A stretch of DNA of 64,000 nucleotides from Stutzerimonas azotifigens DSM 17556 (GCF_000425625.1 NZ_KE384417.1:69128-133127), one strand, 5' to 3'; shown: positions 34,097-43,866, counted from the stretch's first letter. Notes: a model not told the origin generated them from the letters alone. A program made the numbers and translations.

Positions 34097-37000
34097 ATGT
34101 TCGACAAACTCCTGATCGCCAACCGCGGCGCCATCGCCTGCCGCATCCTGCGCACCTTGAAGGCGCTCGACTGCCAGGGCGTGGCCGTCTACTCCGAGGC
34201 CGATGCCGCCAGCCTGCACATCCAGCAGGCCGACGAGGCGCACAGCCTGGGCGAGGGCCCGGCCGCGCAGACCTACCTGGTGGTGGAGAAGATCCTCGGC
34301 ATCGCCCGGGAAACCGGCGCCAGGGCCATCCACCCGGGCTACGGCTTCCTCTCCGAGAACGCCGCCTTCGCCGAAGCCTGCGAAGCGGCCGGCATCGCCT
34401 TCGTCGGCCCTACCCCGGAGCAGTTGCGGGTGTTCGGCCTGAAGCACACCGCCCGCGCGCTGGCCAGGCAGCACGGCGTGCCGATGCTCGAAGGCACCGA
34501 GCTGCTGGAAGACCTCGACGCCGCACTGAAGGCGGGCGAGGACGTGGGCTACCCGGTGATGCTCAAGAGCACCGCCGGCGGTGGCGGCATCGGCATGCGC
34601 GTCTGCCGCTCGGCCGCCGAGCTGGCTGACGCCTTCGAGGCGGTCAAGCGCCTGGGGCAGAACAATTTCAGCGATTCCGGCGTATTCATCGAAAAATACA
34701 TCCAGCGCGCCCGCCACCTGGAAGTGCAGGTGTTCGGCGACGGCCAGGGCGAGGTGATCGCCCTCGGCGTGCGCGACTGCTCGGTGCAGCGGCGCAACCA
34801 GAAGGTGCTGGAGGAAACCCCGGCCCCGAACCTGCCGGCCGGCATGGCCGAAGCGCTGTGCGCGGCGGCGATCAAGCTGGCCAAGGCGGTCAGCTACCGC
34901 AGCGCCGGCACCGTCGAGTTCGTCTACGACAGCGAGGCCGAGCGCTTCTACTTCCTCGAGGTGAACACCCGCCTGCAGGTCGAGCACGGCGTCACCGAGC
35001 AGGTCTGGGGCGTCGACCTGGTGCGCTGGATGATCGAGCTGGCTGCTGGCGACCTGCCGCCGCTGGCCGAGCTGGTCCATGGGTTGCAGCCGAGGGGCCA
35101 TGCCATCCAGGCGCGGCTCTATGCCGAGGACCCGGGCCGCGACTTCCAGCCGAGCCCGGGCCTGCTGACCGCCGTGGACTTTCCCGAGACCGACGGCCAG
35201 GCACTGCGCATCGACACCTGGGTCGAGGCCGGCTGTGAGATCCCGCCTTACTTCGACCCGATGATCGCCAAGCTCATCACCTGGGCGCCGAGCCGCGACG
35301 AGGCGCGCACCGCCCTCGACCAGGCACTGGCCGACAGCCTGCTCTACGGCGTGGAAACCAACCGCGACTACCTGCGGCAGATCCTCGCCTACGCGCCCTT
35401 CGCCGAAGGCTCGCCCTGGACCCGCTGCCTGGAAGGCCTGAGCTACCGCGCCAGCACCTTCGAGGTGCTCGCCGCCGGTACCCAGACCAGCGTGCAGGAC
35501 TTTCCCGGCCGCCTCGGCTACTGGGCCGTGGGCGTGCCGCCGTCGGGGCCGATGGACAGCCGCGCGCTGCGCCTGGGTAACGCCCTGCTGGGCAACGCGC
35601 CCGATGCGGCCGGCCTGGAAATCACCATGAGCGGGCCACTGCTGCGCTTCAACACCGACGCCGTGGTGGCGGTGACCGGCGCCGAGATCCCGCTGAAGCT
35701 GGACGACGCCCCGCAGCCGATGTGCACGGCGATCCGGGTCAGGGCCGGCAGCACCCTGGCGCTGGGCACTATCGCCGGCAGCGGTGCACGCTCGTATCTT
35801 GCCGTGCGCGGCGGCCTCCAGGTGCCGGACTACCTCGGCAGCAAGAGCACCTTCACCCTCGGCCAGTTCGGCGGCCATGCCGGCCGCGCCCTGCGCGCCG
35901 GCGACGTGCTGCACGTCCCGCCGCTGGCCGACGACAGCGCCGGTGCCAGCCTGCCCGTGGAACTCTGTCCGGCGCTACCGGCGGTGCGCGAACTCCGGGT
36001 GATCTACGGCCCGCACGGCGCACCGGAATACTTCACCGAAGGCTATATCGAGACCTTCTTCGCCACCGACTGGGAGGTGCACTTCAACTCCAGCCGCACC
36101 GGCGTGCGCCTGATCGGCCCGAAACCCGAGTGGGTACGCGAGAGCGGCGGCGAGGCCGGCCTGCATCCGTCGAACATCCATGACAACCCCTACGCCATCG
36201 GCGCGGTGGACTTCACCGGCGACATGCCGGTAATCCTCGGCCCGGACGGCCCGAGCCTGGGCGGCTTCGTCTGCCCAGTGACCATTATCGAGGCCGACCT
36301 CTGGCAGCTCGGCCAGCTCAAGGCCGGTGATAAGGTGCGCTTCGTGCCCGTGGACTTGGCGACCGCGCGGGTGCTGGCCAAGGTGCTGGATGAGGAGGTG
36401 ATGCTTGCCCCTCACCCTAGCCCTCTCCCCGAGGGGGAGAGGGCATGTACGGAGCTGGCCTCGGCACAATCGACCCCCTCTCCCCTCCGGGGAGAGGGCG
36501 GGGGTGAGGGGAACCTGGCACCGCGCCTCACCTCCCCCATCATCCTCGACCTCGGCCAGGCCGACACCCGCCTGGTGGCGCGCCTGTCCGGCGACACCCA
36601 CCTGCTGCTGGAGATCGGCCAGCCGGAGCTCGACCTGGTGCTGCGCTTCCGTGGCCATGCCTTGATGCAGACGCTGGAGGCGAAGCACCTGGATGGGGTG
36701 ATCGACCTGACGCCTGGGATTCGTTCATTGCAGGTCCACTACCAGCCGGAAACCCTGCCGCTGCAGACGCTGCTCGACACCGTCGCCGGCCTGTGGGATG
36801 CGGTGTGCTCGGCGCAGGACCTGAAGGTCCCCTCGCGCATCGTCCACCTGCCGCTGTCCTGGGACGACCCGGCCTGCCAGCTGGCGATCGAGAAGTACAT
36901 GACCACGGTGCGCAAGGACGCGCCCTGGTGCCCGAGCAACCTGGAGTTCATTCGCCGCATCAACGACCTACCCAATCTCGACGAGGTCTATCGCACCGTG

Positions 37001-37780
37001 TTCGAGGCCAGCTACCTGGTGATGGGCCTGGGCGACGTCTACCTCGGCGCGCCGGTGGCCACCCCGCTCGACCCGCGCCACCGCCTGGTCACCACCAAGT
37101 ACAACCCGGCGCGCACCTGGACCGCGGAAAACTCCGTAGGCATCGGCGGTGCCTACATGTGCGTCTACGGCATGGAAGGTCCCGGCGGTTACCAGTTCGT
37201 CGGCCGCACCCTGCAGATGTGGAACCGCTACCGCGAAGTCGAGGCCTTCGGCGGCCAGCCCTGGCTGCTGCGCTTCTTCGATCAGATCCGCTTCTACCCG
37301 GTCTCGGCGGACGAGCTGCTGAAGATCCGCCGAGACTTCCCGCTGGGCCGCTATCCGCTGAAGATCGAGGAGACCGAGCTGCGGCTGTCCGACTACCAGG
37401 CCTTCCTCGACCGCGAGGCCGAGGGCATCGCCGCCTTCCGCCAACAGCAGCGCGCCGCCTTCGACGCCGAGCGCCAGCGTTGGATCGAATCCGGCCAGGC
37501 GCATTTCGAGAGCGAGGAAGTCGCCCTCGAACTCGGCGAGGACGCTCCGCTGGGCGCCGGCGAGCACGGCATCGAGAGCCACATCGCCGGCAACCTCTGG
37601 CAGGTACAGGTGGAACCGGGCGCGACGGTCGCGGCCGGCGACGTGCTGGTCATCCTCGAGAGCATGAAGATGGAAATCCCCCTCACCGCGCCGGTCGGCG
37701 GGGTGGTGAAGGAGGTCCGCGTGCAACCCGGCTCGCCCGTGCGCGCCGGCCAGCGCGTGGTGGTGATCGAGGAAGCCTGA
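34097..37780 (+). CDS. guanidine/urea carboxylase (biotin-dependent), with an in-frame REP insertion
   Basis: A 1227-residue biotin enzyme. Order: biotin carboxylase (about 1-450; FDKLLIANRGAIACRILRTL, KSTAGGGGIGMRVC, FLEVNTRLQVEHGVTE), AHS2/KipA-like carboxyltransferase half (about 460-760), AHS1/KipI-like half (about 860-1060), and a C-terminal biotinyl domain with Lys1191 in LESMKMEIP. It carboxylates guanidine or urea with ATP and bicarbonate. The riboswitch and DUF1989 pair favour guanidine. Residues about 770-806 are translated from a REP element (rich in P, S, G, E, R), lying between the two carboxyltransferase halves. The frame remains open, so the enzyme is probably functional. Confidence 0.93.
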   Translation: MFDKLLIANRGAIACRILRTLKALDCQGVAVYSEADAASLHIQQADEAHSLGEGPAAQTYLVVEKILGIARETGARAIHPGYGFLSENAAFAEACEAAGIAFVGPTPEQLRVFGLKHTARALARQHGVPMLEGTELLEDLDAALKAGEDVGYPVMLKSTAGGGGIGMRVCRSAAELADAFEAVKRLGQNNFSDSGVFIEKYIQRARHLEVQVFGDGQGEVIALGVRDCSVQRRNQKVLEETPAPNLPAGMAEALCAAAIKLAKAVSYRSAGTVEFVYDSEAERFYFLEVNTRLQVEHGVTEQVWGVDLVRWMIELAAGDLPPLAELVHGLQPRGHAIQARLYAEDPGRDFQPSPGLLTAVDFPETDGQALRIDTWVEAGCEIPPYFDPMIAKLITWAPSRDEARTALDQALADSLLYGVETNRDYLRQILAYAPFAEGSPWTRCLEGLSYRASTFEVLAAGTQTSVQDFPGRLGYWAVGVPPSGPMDSRALRLGNALLGNAPDAAGLEITMSGPLLRFNTDAVVAVTGAEIPLKLDDAPQPMCTAIRVRAGSTLALGTIAGSGARSYLAVRGGLQVPDYLGSKSTFTLGQFGGHAGRALRAGDVLHVPPLADDSAGASLPVELCPALPAVRELRVIYGPHGAPEYFTEGYIETFFATDWEVHFNSSRTGVRLIGPKPEWVRESGGEAGLHPSNIHDNPYAIGAVDFTGDMPVILGPDGPSLGGFVCPVTIIEADLWQLGQLKAGDKVRFVPVDLATARVLAKVLDEEVMLAPHPSPLPEGERACTELASAQSTPSPLRGEGGGEGNLAPRLTSPIILDLGQADTRLVARLSGDTHLLLEIGQPELDLVLRFRGHALMQTLEAKHLDGVIDLTPGIRSLQVHYQPETLPLQTLLDTVAGLWDAVCSAQDLKVPSRIVHLPLSWDDPACQLAIEKYMTTVRKDAPWCPSNLEFIRRINDLPNLDEVYRTVFEASYLVMGLGDVYLGAPVATPLDPRHRLVTTKYNPARTWTAENSVGIGGAYMCVYGMEGPGGYQFVGRTLQMWNRYREVEAFGGQPWLLRFFDQIRFYPVSADELLKIRRDFPLGRYPLKIEETELRLSDYQAFLDREAEGIAAFRQQQRAAFDAERQRWIESGQAHFESEEVALELGEDAPLGAGEHGIESHIAGNLWQVQVEPGATVAAGDVLVILESMKMEIPLTAPVGGVVKEVRVQPGSPVRAGQRVVVIEEA
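36407..36515. repeat. REP inverted pair inside the carboxylase coding sequence
   Basis: CCCCTCACCCTAGCCCTCTC and its near complement GAGAGGGCGGGGGTGAGGGG flank a 35-base spacer, each arm with its own CTCCCC/GGGGAG hairpin. The same modules are intergenic at 37.8 and 38.0 kb. Here the element is in frame and free of stops. Confidence 0.8.
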
Positions 37781-38137
37781 TGAACGCATCCGGCTGCCCG
37801 TCCCCTCACCCTCACCCTAACCCTCTCCCCAGAGGGGAGAGGGGATGGTCCGGCGTGACGCATGGATACGGTGTCCGGCCGCCTCGGCGGGCTGAAGCCC
37901 ACCCTACGTACGAGAGAAAGAAATAGTCCGGCACGGTACCGAGTGAAGCCCACACCCAACCGACGAACGACACCGAACAACCCCCTCGCCCCTTTGGGGA
38001 GAGGGCTGGGGTGAGGGGAAACAGACAACCCTAGGGTGGATCACGCTTCACCGATCCACCAACCGGCCCGCAGGGCCGGCCCGAACATCAACGGTGGAAA
38101 AGGCTGCGCCGTTTTCCACCCTACGAAGGACACGAGC
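37781..38137. repeat. repeat-filled gap between carboxylase and allophanate hydrolase genes
   Basis: About 350 bases with no gene. It contains CCCTCACCCTAACCCTCTCC/GAGGGGAGAGGGGATGG near 37805-37847, a CGGGCTGAAGCCCACCCTACG unit near 37890, CCCTCGCCCC/GGGGAGAGGGCTGGGGTGAGGGG at 37983-38020, and a GTGGATC../..GATCCAC pair near 38036-38060. These insertions separate what is normally a tight gene pair. Confidence 0.65.
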
Positions 38138-39940
38138 ATGAACGACACATTCGACCTGCGCCTCGACACCCTGCGCGCCGCCTATGCCGCCGGTGAAACC
38201 ACCCCGCGCCGGCTGATCGCCGAACTGCGCGAGAGGGCCGCCGCCCTCAATCCCGAATTCAAGCTGTTCATCCATCTGCTGACGGCGGAAGAGCTGGAGC
38301 CCTACCTCGCCGCGCTGGACGGCAAGTCGCCCGCCGAGCTGCCGCTCTACGGCATCCCCTTCGCCATCAAGGACAACATCGACCTGGCCGGCATCCCCAC
38401 CACCGCCGCCTGCCCGGCCTTCGCCTACACCCCGGACGCCAGCGCCACCCTCGTCGAGCAACTGATCGCCCTCGGCGCCGTGCCGCTGGGCAAGTGCAAC
38501 CTCGACCAGTTCGCCACCGGCCTCAACGGCACCCGCTCGCCCTACGGCGAATGCCGCAACAGCGTGCACCCGGACTACCCGTCCGGCGGCTCCAGCGCCG
38601 GTTCCTCGCTGGCCGTGGCGCTGGGCGTCGCGAGCTTCGCGCTGGGCACCGACACCGCCGGCTCAGGCCGGGTGCCGGCGGCGCTGAACAACCTGGTGGG
38701 CCTCAAGGCCAGCAAGGGCCTGATCTCCACCGCCGGCGTGGTGCCGGCCTGCCGCACGCTCGATTGCGTCACCTACTTCACCGCCACGGCGGCCGAGGCC
38801 AGCCAGCTGCTGGCGCTCACCGCACGGCTCGACCCGCGCGACGAATACAGCCGCGCCAACCCGGCGTGGAACGACGGCTCGGCCTTCGGCAAGGTGACGA
38901 GCTTCCGCTTCGGTGTTCCGACGAACCTGGAATTTCTCGGCTGCCCGGAAAGCCCCGCGCTGTTCTCTGCCACCGTCGAGCAACTGAAAGCCCTCGGCGG
39001 CGAGCCGGTGGAAATCGACTTCGGGCCCTTCCTCGAGGCCGCGCGCCTGCTCTACGAAGGCCCCTGGGTCGCCGAGCGCTACAGCGTCGCCGGCGAGCTG
39101 ATCGAGCAGCAGCCCGACGCCGTGCTGCCGGTGATCCGCGCCGTGCTGGAGAAGGCGCCCGGCACCACCGCCGTGCAGCTGTTCCGCGCGCAGTACCGCC
39201 TGCAGCAGCTCAAGGCGATCTGCGACCGGATCATGGCCGAGGTGGATTGCGTGCTGACCCCGGCCTACCCGCGTCCGGTGACCCTGGACGAACTGCATGC
39301 CGAGCCGGTCAAGCGCAACTCGGACCTGGGCTGGTACACCAACTTCATGAATATGCTGGACTACGCCGCGGTGGCGGTGCCGGCCGGCACGATGCGCAAC
39401 GGCCTGCCCTGGGGCGTGACCCTGTTCGGCCGGGTGTTCACCGACCAGTACCTGCTGAGCCTGGCCGACGCCCTGCAGCGCCGGACTGCGCTGACGCTGA
39501 TCGGCGGCAACGCCCTCGCCACCCCGGCGCCGACCGCGCCGGCGCGCAACGACCGCGCCCGGGTGGTGGTCTGCGGCGCTCACCTGGATGGTCTGCCGCT
39601 GAACTGGCAGCTGAAGCAGCGCGGCGGCCGCCTGCTCGAATCCACCCACAGCTCGCCGGACTACAGGCTCTACGCGCTGGCCGGCGGCCCGCCGCTACGC
39701 CCGGGCATGGTGCGTGTGATCGAGGGCGGTACGGCGATCGAGGTGGAAGTCTGGGACATTCCGAGCTCGGAGCTCGGTTCATTCCTCACCGGCATCCCGG
39801 CGCCGCTGGGCCTGGGCAAGGTGCAACTGGCCGACGGTCGCTGGGAAACCGGCTTCATCTGCGAGCCATACGGGCTGGATGGTGCGCAGGACATCACCGG
39901 GTTCGGCGGCTGGAAGGCCTGGCTGGCGCAACGGGGCTAG
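38138..39940 (+). CDS. atzF: allophanate hydrolase
   Basis: A 600-residue amidase-signature enzyme of normal AtzF length. The catalytic core shows FAIKDNIDLAG, DYPSGGSSAGSSLAVALG and GTDTAGSGRVPAA (Lys, cis-Ser and Ser). The C-terminal domain (VVVCGAHLDGLPLNWQL.. to ..GLDGAQDITGFGGWKAWLA) is the allophanate hydrolase C-domain. ATG at 38138 has AAGGA upstream; the longer frame starts in repeat sequence. It hydrolyses allophanate and completes the guanidine route to ammonia and CO2. The 357-base repeat-filled gap may weaken coupling to the carboxylase. Confidence 0.93.
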   Translation: MNDTFDLRLDTLRAAYAAGETTPRRLIAELRERAAALNPEFKLFIHLLTAEELEPYLAALDGKSPAELPLYGIPFAIKDNIDLAGIPTTAACPAFAYTPDASATLVEQLIALGAVPLGKCNLDQFATGLNGTRSPYGECRNSVHPDYPSGGSSAGSSLAVALGVASFALGTDTAGSGRVPAALNNLVGLKASKGLISTAGVVPACRTLDCVTYFTATAAEASQLLALTARLDPRDEYSRANPAWNDGSAFGKVTSFRFGVPTNLEFLGCPESPALFSATVEQLKALGGEPVEIDFGPFLEAARLLYEGPWVAERYSVAGELIEQQPDAVLPVIRAVLEKAPGTTAVQLFRAQYRLQQLKAICDRIMAEVDCVLTPAYPRPVTLDELHAEPVKRNSDLGWYTNFMNMLDYAAVAVPAGTMRNGLPWGVTLFGRVFTDQYLLSLADALQRRTALTLIGGNALATPAPTAPARNDRARVVVCGAHLDGLPLNWQLKQRGGRLLESTHSSPDYRLYALAGGPPLRPGMVRVIEGGTAIEVEVWDIPSSELGSFLTGIPAPLGLGKVQLADGRWETGFICEPYGLDGAQDITGFGGWKAWLAQRG

Positions 39941-40044
39941 CGGGAACTGCTGGCACGGATAGAGGCGCCGCCGGCCGAGGCTGCGCCTCCCGTAGAGGCG
40001 GGCCAGCGCCTGCCTCTCTGCCCTGCCGGCAGCGCCTCACTCCG

Positions 40045-40581
<537 letters not shown>

Positions 40582-40860
40582 GCTTACCTCGTCATGATCG
40601 ATGTGAAATCGTGTCTTGTAGCGACACTGCGATGAAGTCTATTCGGGTAAGGGCTGTGTAAATGAATTCTTTACCCAACATTGCGCCAACCGTTACACAG
40701 ACCACGGCCGTGCGGCATATGCATCATCTGACCCAAAAAAAGAAGCTCCGCAGCTGCCAGCGTCATGCCTCATATCGCTTCACCGGAACATCCCATCCCT
40801 GACGCTCTCCGATAGAGAGCCGCCCTCTCTGGCCGGCTCCCAGCATCCGAAGGAGGACCC

Positions 40861-41832
40861 ATGCGAATCTCCCTGCCCCGAATCGGCCTCGGCGGTGCGC
40901 CGCTGGGCAACATGTTCCATCCAGTCAGCGAAGAAACCGCCGACGCCACCCTTGACGCCGCCTGGGAAGCCGGCTTCCGTTACTACGACGTCTCGCCGCA
41001 CTACGGCGCCGGCCTGGCCGAGCAGCGCTTCGGCCGCCTGCTGAGCCGCAAGCCGCGCGACGAGTTCGTGCTCAGCACCAAGGTGGGACGCCTGCTGGAA
41101 CCGGCGGACAAGCCGGAGAACGCCAAGCCCTTCGTCGACGAACTGCCCAACAAACGCGTGCCGGACTATTCCGCCGACGGCGCAAGACGCTCCATCGAGG
41201 ACAGTCTCGAGCGCCTGGGCGTCGACCGGCTCGACGTGGTGTTCATCCACGACCTCTCCGAGGACCAGTGGGGCCCGCAGTGGCGCGACTACTTCACGCA
41301 GGCCATGCAGGGCGCGGCCAAGGAGCTCACGCAGTTGCGCGAGGAAGGCAGCATCCGCGGCTGGGGCCTGGGCGTGAACCTGGTCGAGCCGTGCCGCCTG
41401 GCGCTGGAGCAGAGCGACCCGGACGTGTTCCTGCTGGCTGGGCGCTACTCGCTGATCGAACACCACGAGGCGCTCGATACGTTGTTCCCGACGTGCCAGG
41501 AACGGGGCGTTGGCATCGTCGTCGGCGGCCCCTTCAACTCCGGCGTGCTGGCCGGCGGCAGCCACTACGAATACGACGAGATCCCGCCCGCGGTGCGCGA
41601 CAAGAAGGCCCGGCTCGAAGCGGTGGCCGAACGCTTCGGCGTCGACCTGCGCAGCGCCGCCCTGCACTTCTGCCTGGCCAACCCGGTGGTGCTCTCGGCT
41701 ATCCCCGGCACCGCCAACCCGCAGCGGCCGAAGCAGTACATGGACTACTTCAACGCTAGCGTGCCGGCCAACTTCTGGCGAGCGCTGAAGGATGAAGGCC
41801 TGCTGCGCGAGGACGTGCCGGTGCCCGCGTGA
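40861..41832 (+). CDS. aldo/keto reductase (D-threo-aldose/pyridoxal dehydrogenase type)
   Basis: A 323-residue aldo/keto reductase. Characteristic parts are LPRIGLGGAPLGNMF, FRYYDVSPHYGAGLAEQRFGRLL with the catalytic Tyr, STKVGRLL with the Lys, and VVFIHDL with the His. The long insert and SAIPGTANPQRPKQ cofactor segment match the D-threo-aldose dehydrogenase/pyridoxal 4-dehydrogenase group. AGGAGG precedes the ATG. It stands between the two guanidine clusters with its own upstream region; a link to guanidine metabolism is not shown. Confidence 0.85.
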   Translation: MRISLPRIGLGGAPLGNMFHPVSEETADATLDAAWEAGFRYYDVSPHYGAGLAEQRFGRLLSRKPRDEFVLSTKVGRLLEPADKPENAKPFVDELPNKRVPDYSADGARRSIEDSLERLGVDRLDVVFIHDLSEDQWGPQWRDYFTQAMQGAAKELTQLREEGSIRGWGLGVNLVEPCRLALEQSDPDVFLLAGRYSLIEHHEALDTLFPTCQERGVGIVVGGPFNSGVLAGGSHYEYDEIPPAVRDKKARLEAVAERFGVDLRSAALHFCLANPVVLSAIPGTANPQRPKQYMDYFNASVPANFWRALKDEGLLREDVPVPA

Positions 41833-41847
41833 TCGGCGCCGGTCGAT

Positions 41848-42375
41848 GTTCGCGGTCAAGACCGCTTCCACAGGCATGAAGGCACGCGCTCCTGTAGGAG
41901 CGACCTCGGTCGCGAACCGGGCCGGCACGCAGCCGCGCACCGACACCGAACCAACCCCCTCTCCCTCCGGAGAGGGCCGGGGTGCGGGCCTGTGCATGCG
42001 CCCTCATCCGGCCCTGCGGGCCACCTTCTCCCAGGGGGAGAAGGGAAAGCGCGGCCGCCTGGAGCCCCCGGCGGTACCTGTAGGAGCAGGCTCTGCCTGC
42101 GACCTGGCGGGCATCGTTCGCGGTCAAGACCGCTTCCACAGGCATGCACGCACGCGCTCCTGTAGGAGCGACCTCGGTCGCGAACCGGGCCTGCCGCGCA
42201 CCGACACCGAACCAACCCCCTCGCCCTCCGGAGAGGGCCGGGGTGCGGCCCTTGTGCACGCGCCCTCATCCGGCCCTGCGGGCCACCTTCTCCCAGGGGG
42301 AGAAGGGAAAGCGCGGCCGCCTGGAGCCCCCGGCGGTACCTGTAGGAGCAGGCTCTGCCTGCGACCTGGCGGGCG
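41848..42375. repeat. 268-bp tandem duplication of a composite REP unit
   Basis: The block starting GTTCGCGGTCAAGACCGC at 41848 recurs at 42116 with few differences. Each unit contains a CTGTAGGAGCGACCTCGGTC element, CCCTCTCC/CCCCTCGCC blocks, CATCCGGCCCTGCGGGCC, and GTAGGAGCAGGCTCTGCC. A related unit makes the array at the window's right end. Confidence 0.8.
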
Positions 42376-42458
42376 GCGGTCACACACAGGGTAATCGCCG
42401 GCTTGATTGGTGGGCTGAAGCCCACCCGTCGGTCTCTATCTCTAATGCCGAGCCGCCG

Positions 42459-42474
42459 GCACCATCCGGGAGCA
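42459..42474. promoter_or_regulatory. candidate NtrC site upstream of second riboswitch operon
   Basis: GCACCATCCGGGAGCA fits GCACC-N5-GGTGCA with one mismatch. It is about 120 bases above the -24 element. Confidence 0.45.
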
Positions 42475-42584
42475 CGGCTCCCCATAAGGGCGCAGCCGAC
42501 AGCCGCCGAGCGGCGCCGTCGTCGAGTCCCGTCTTGCCCGCAACCCCTTGAATCGCAACGCCTTGCCGGACGCTGGCGGGGAGA

Positions 42585-42600
42585 TGGCACGCAACCTGCT
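42585..42600 (+). promoter_or_regulatory. sigma-54 promoter of the second guanidine-responsive operon
   Basis: TGGCACGCAACCTGCT matches the RpoN consensus with a perfect TGGCACG -24 box, GG-N10-GC spacing and CTGCT at -12. Transcription would start near 42611, about 60 bases before the riboswitch. Confidence 0.8.
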
Positions 42601-42672
42601 CTGTCCTCCATGAACGGGATGAGTCGCCCTCGCGCCACTCATGACGGTACACACTGGAGCAACACCAAGGCG

Positions 42673-42766
42673 AACTAGGGTTCCGGTCTGCAGGACGCAG
42701 GCGCTGGTCCGAGAGTTCTCCGGCCCCAAGGATGCGGGCTACACGGCGGGATAAAAGCCCGGGAGA
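42673..42766 (+). ncRNA. guanidine-I riboswitch (ykkC class 1), second copy
   Basis: Contains AACTAGGGTTCCGG, GCTGGTCCGAGAG, CTACACGGCGGGATAAAAGC and CCCGGGAGA in order, as in the copy at 30511-30602. The variable hairpins differ in sequence, so it is not a recent duplication. It precedes the 11-gene operon that starts at 42814. Confidence 0.93.
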
Positions 42767-42796
42767 CGCGATGTCATCCCGTGCCCGTTATTCCAT

Positions 42797-42810
42797 CGTG
42801 AGGAGTCACG
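42797..42810 (+). promoter_or_regulatory. short hairpin presenting the ribosome-binding site
   Basis: CGTGA-GGAG-TCACG forms a 5-bp stem with the GGAG Shine-Dalgarno motif in the loop, three bases before the ATG at 42814. It could be part of the riboswitch expression platform. Confidence 0.35.
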
Positions 42811-42813
42811 TCC

Positions 42814-43821
42814 ATGTCAGTACCCGTGTTCCGTTCGCTGCGAAAGACCCTGATCGGCGCCACCCTGGCCGCCACCGCGCTGCTCGCGCCCTTCGCCAGC
42901 CAGGCGGCCGAGTCCCTGAAGATCGGCACCGTGGTCTGGGCCGGCTACGGGCCCTTCTACGTCGCCGACAAGAAAGGCCTGTTCAAGCCGCACGGGCTGG
43001 ACGTGGAACTGCAATTCTTCAACGACCCCGCACTGATCCCCACCGCCATGGCCAGCCGCGCGCTGGACGGCGGCATGCTGACCTACGACCAGGTGGTCGC
43101 CTCGGTCGCCAAGGGCCTCAAGCACCGGGTAGTGATGCCCATCGACTTCTCCAACGGCGGCGACGCCATCGTCGCCGACGCTTCGATCAACTCGGTAACG
43201 GACTTCAAGGGCAAGAAGGTCGGCTACAACCCGCTGTCGCCCTCCGACTTCCTGCTTGCCTACGCGCTGCAACAGAACGGCATGAGCGAGAAGGACATCG
43301 TCCCGGTGAACATGACCCCCGAGGGCATTCCCGGCGCCATGGCGTCCGGCAGCCTGCCGGTGGGCGTGACCTACGAGCCGAACGTCTCGCAGATCCTCGG
43401 CATGGGCGACGGCAGCAAGTTCAAGGTGGTCTTCTCTTCCAAGGACGCTCCGGGCCTGATCACCGACGTGCTGGTGTTCGACGAGGCGGTGATCGCCAAG
43501 AAGCCGGCCGCGATCAAGGCGATGATCCAGGGCTACCTCGACGGCCTGGCCTACATGGAGCAGAACCCGGACGAATCCGCCGAGATCATCGGCCAGGTGC
43601 TCGGCGTCAGCGCCGACGAAGCCAAGGAGCAGATGGCCGGCGCGCACAACCTGACGCTCGACGAGATGCCCACCAGCTTCGCCTCGTCCGAAGAGACCAA
43701 CTCCTTCCACGGCAGCGGCACCATCATCGCCAGGCTGCTCAAGGACAACGGCCAGATCCCGCAGATCCCGGACTTCACCCAGACCTACGACGCCCAGTTC
43801 GTCGAAGCGCTCGCCCAGTAA
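42814..43821 (+). CDS. ABC transporter substrate-binding protein, NMT1/SsuA-type, guanidine-riboswitch controlled
   Basis: A 335-residue periplasmic binding protein. The signal peptide ends at ASQAA, then ESLKIGTVVWAGYGPFYVADKKGLFKPHGLDVEL, the opening typical of the nitrate/sulfonate/taurine and NMT1/THI5-like class. It is only distantly related to the two TIGR03427-like proteins at 23.4 and 55.7 kb. Its partners are the permease and ATPase at the far end of the same operon (50.3-52.0 kb). Control by a guanidine riboswitch suggests a guanidino ligand or precursor. Confidence 0.9.
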   Translation: MSVPVFRSLRKTLIGATLAATALLAPFASQAAESLKIGTVVWAGYGPFYVADKKGLFKPHGLDVELQFFNDPALIPTAMASRALDGGMLTYDQVVASVAKGLKHRVVMPIDFSNGGDAIVADASINSVTDFKGKKVGYNPLSPSDFLLAYALQQNGMSEKDIVPVNMTPEGIPGAMASGSLPVGVTYEPNVSQILGMGDGSKFKVVFSSKDAPGLITDVLVFDEAVIAKKPAAIKAMIQGYLDGLAYMEQNPDESAEIIGQVLGVSADEAKEQMAGAHNLTLDEMPTSFASSEETNSFHGSGTIIARLLKDNGQIPQIPDFTQTYDAQFVEALAQ

Positions 43822-43830
43822 AACGTTCGC

Positions 43831-43851
43831 GGGCCGGCGCGGCGCCGGCCC
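43831..43851 (+). promoter_or_regulatory. intercistronic hairpin after the binding-protein gene
   Basis: GGGCCGGC and GCCGGCCC pair around a 5-base loop, followed by CTTTC. It sits 9 bases after the stop and may act as a partial terminator or 3' stabiliser, raising binding-protein level over downstream genes. Confidence 0.5.
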
Positions 43852-43866
43852 CTTTCGGAGGTTGCC

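Larger units (their letters stand above)
41833..42584. other. repeat-rich intergenic region upstream of the second guanidine riboswitch
   Basis: About 750 bases without a gene. It comprises a 268-bp tandem duplication (41848-42375), a GGTGGGCTGAAGCCCACCC unit near 42410 and a candidate NtrC site at 42459-42474, ending at the sigma-54 promoter. Confidence 0.6.
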
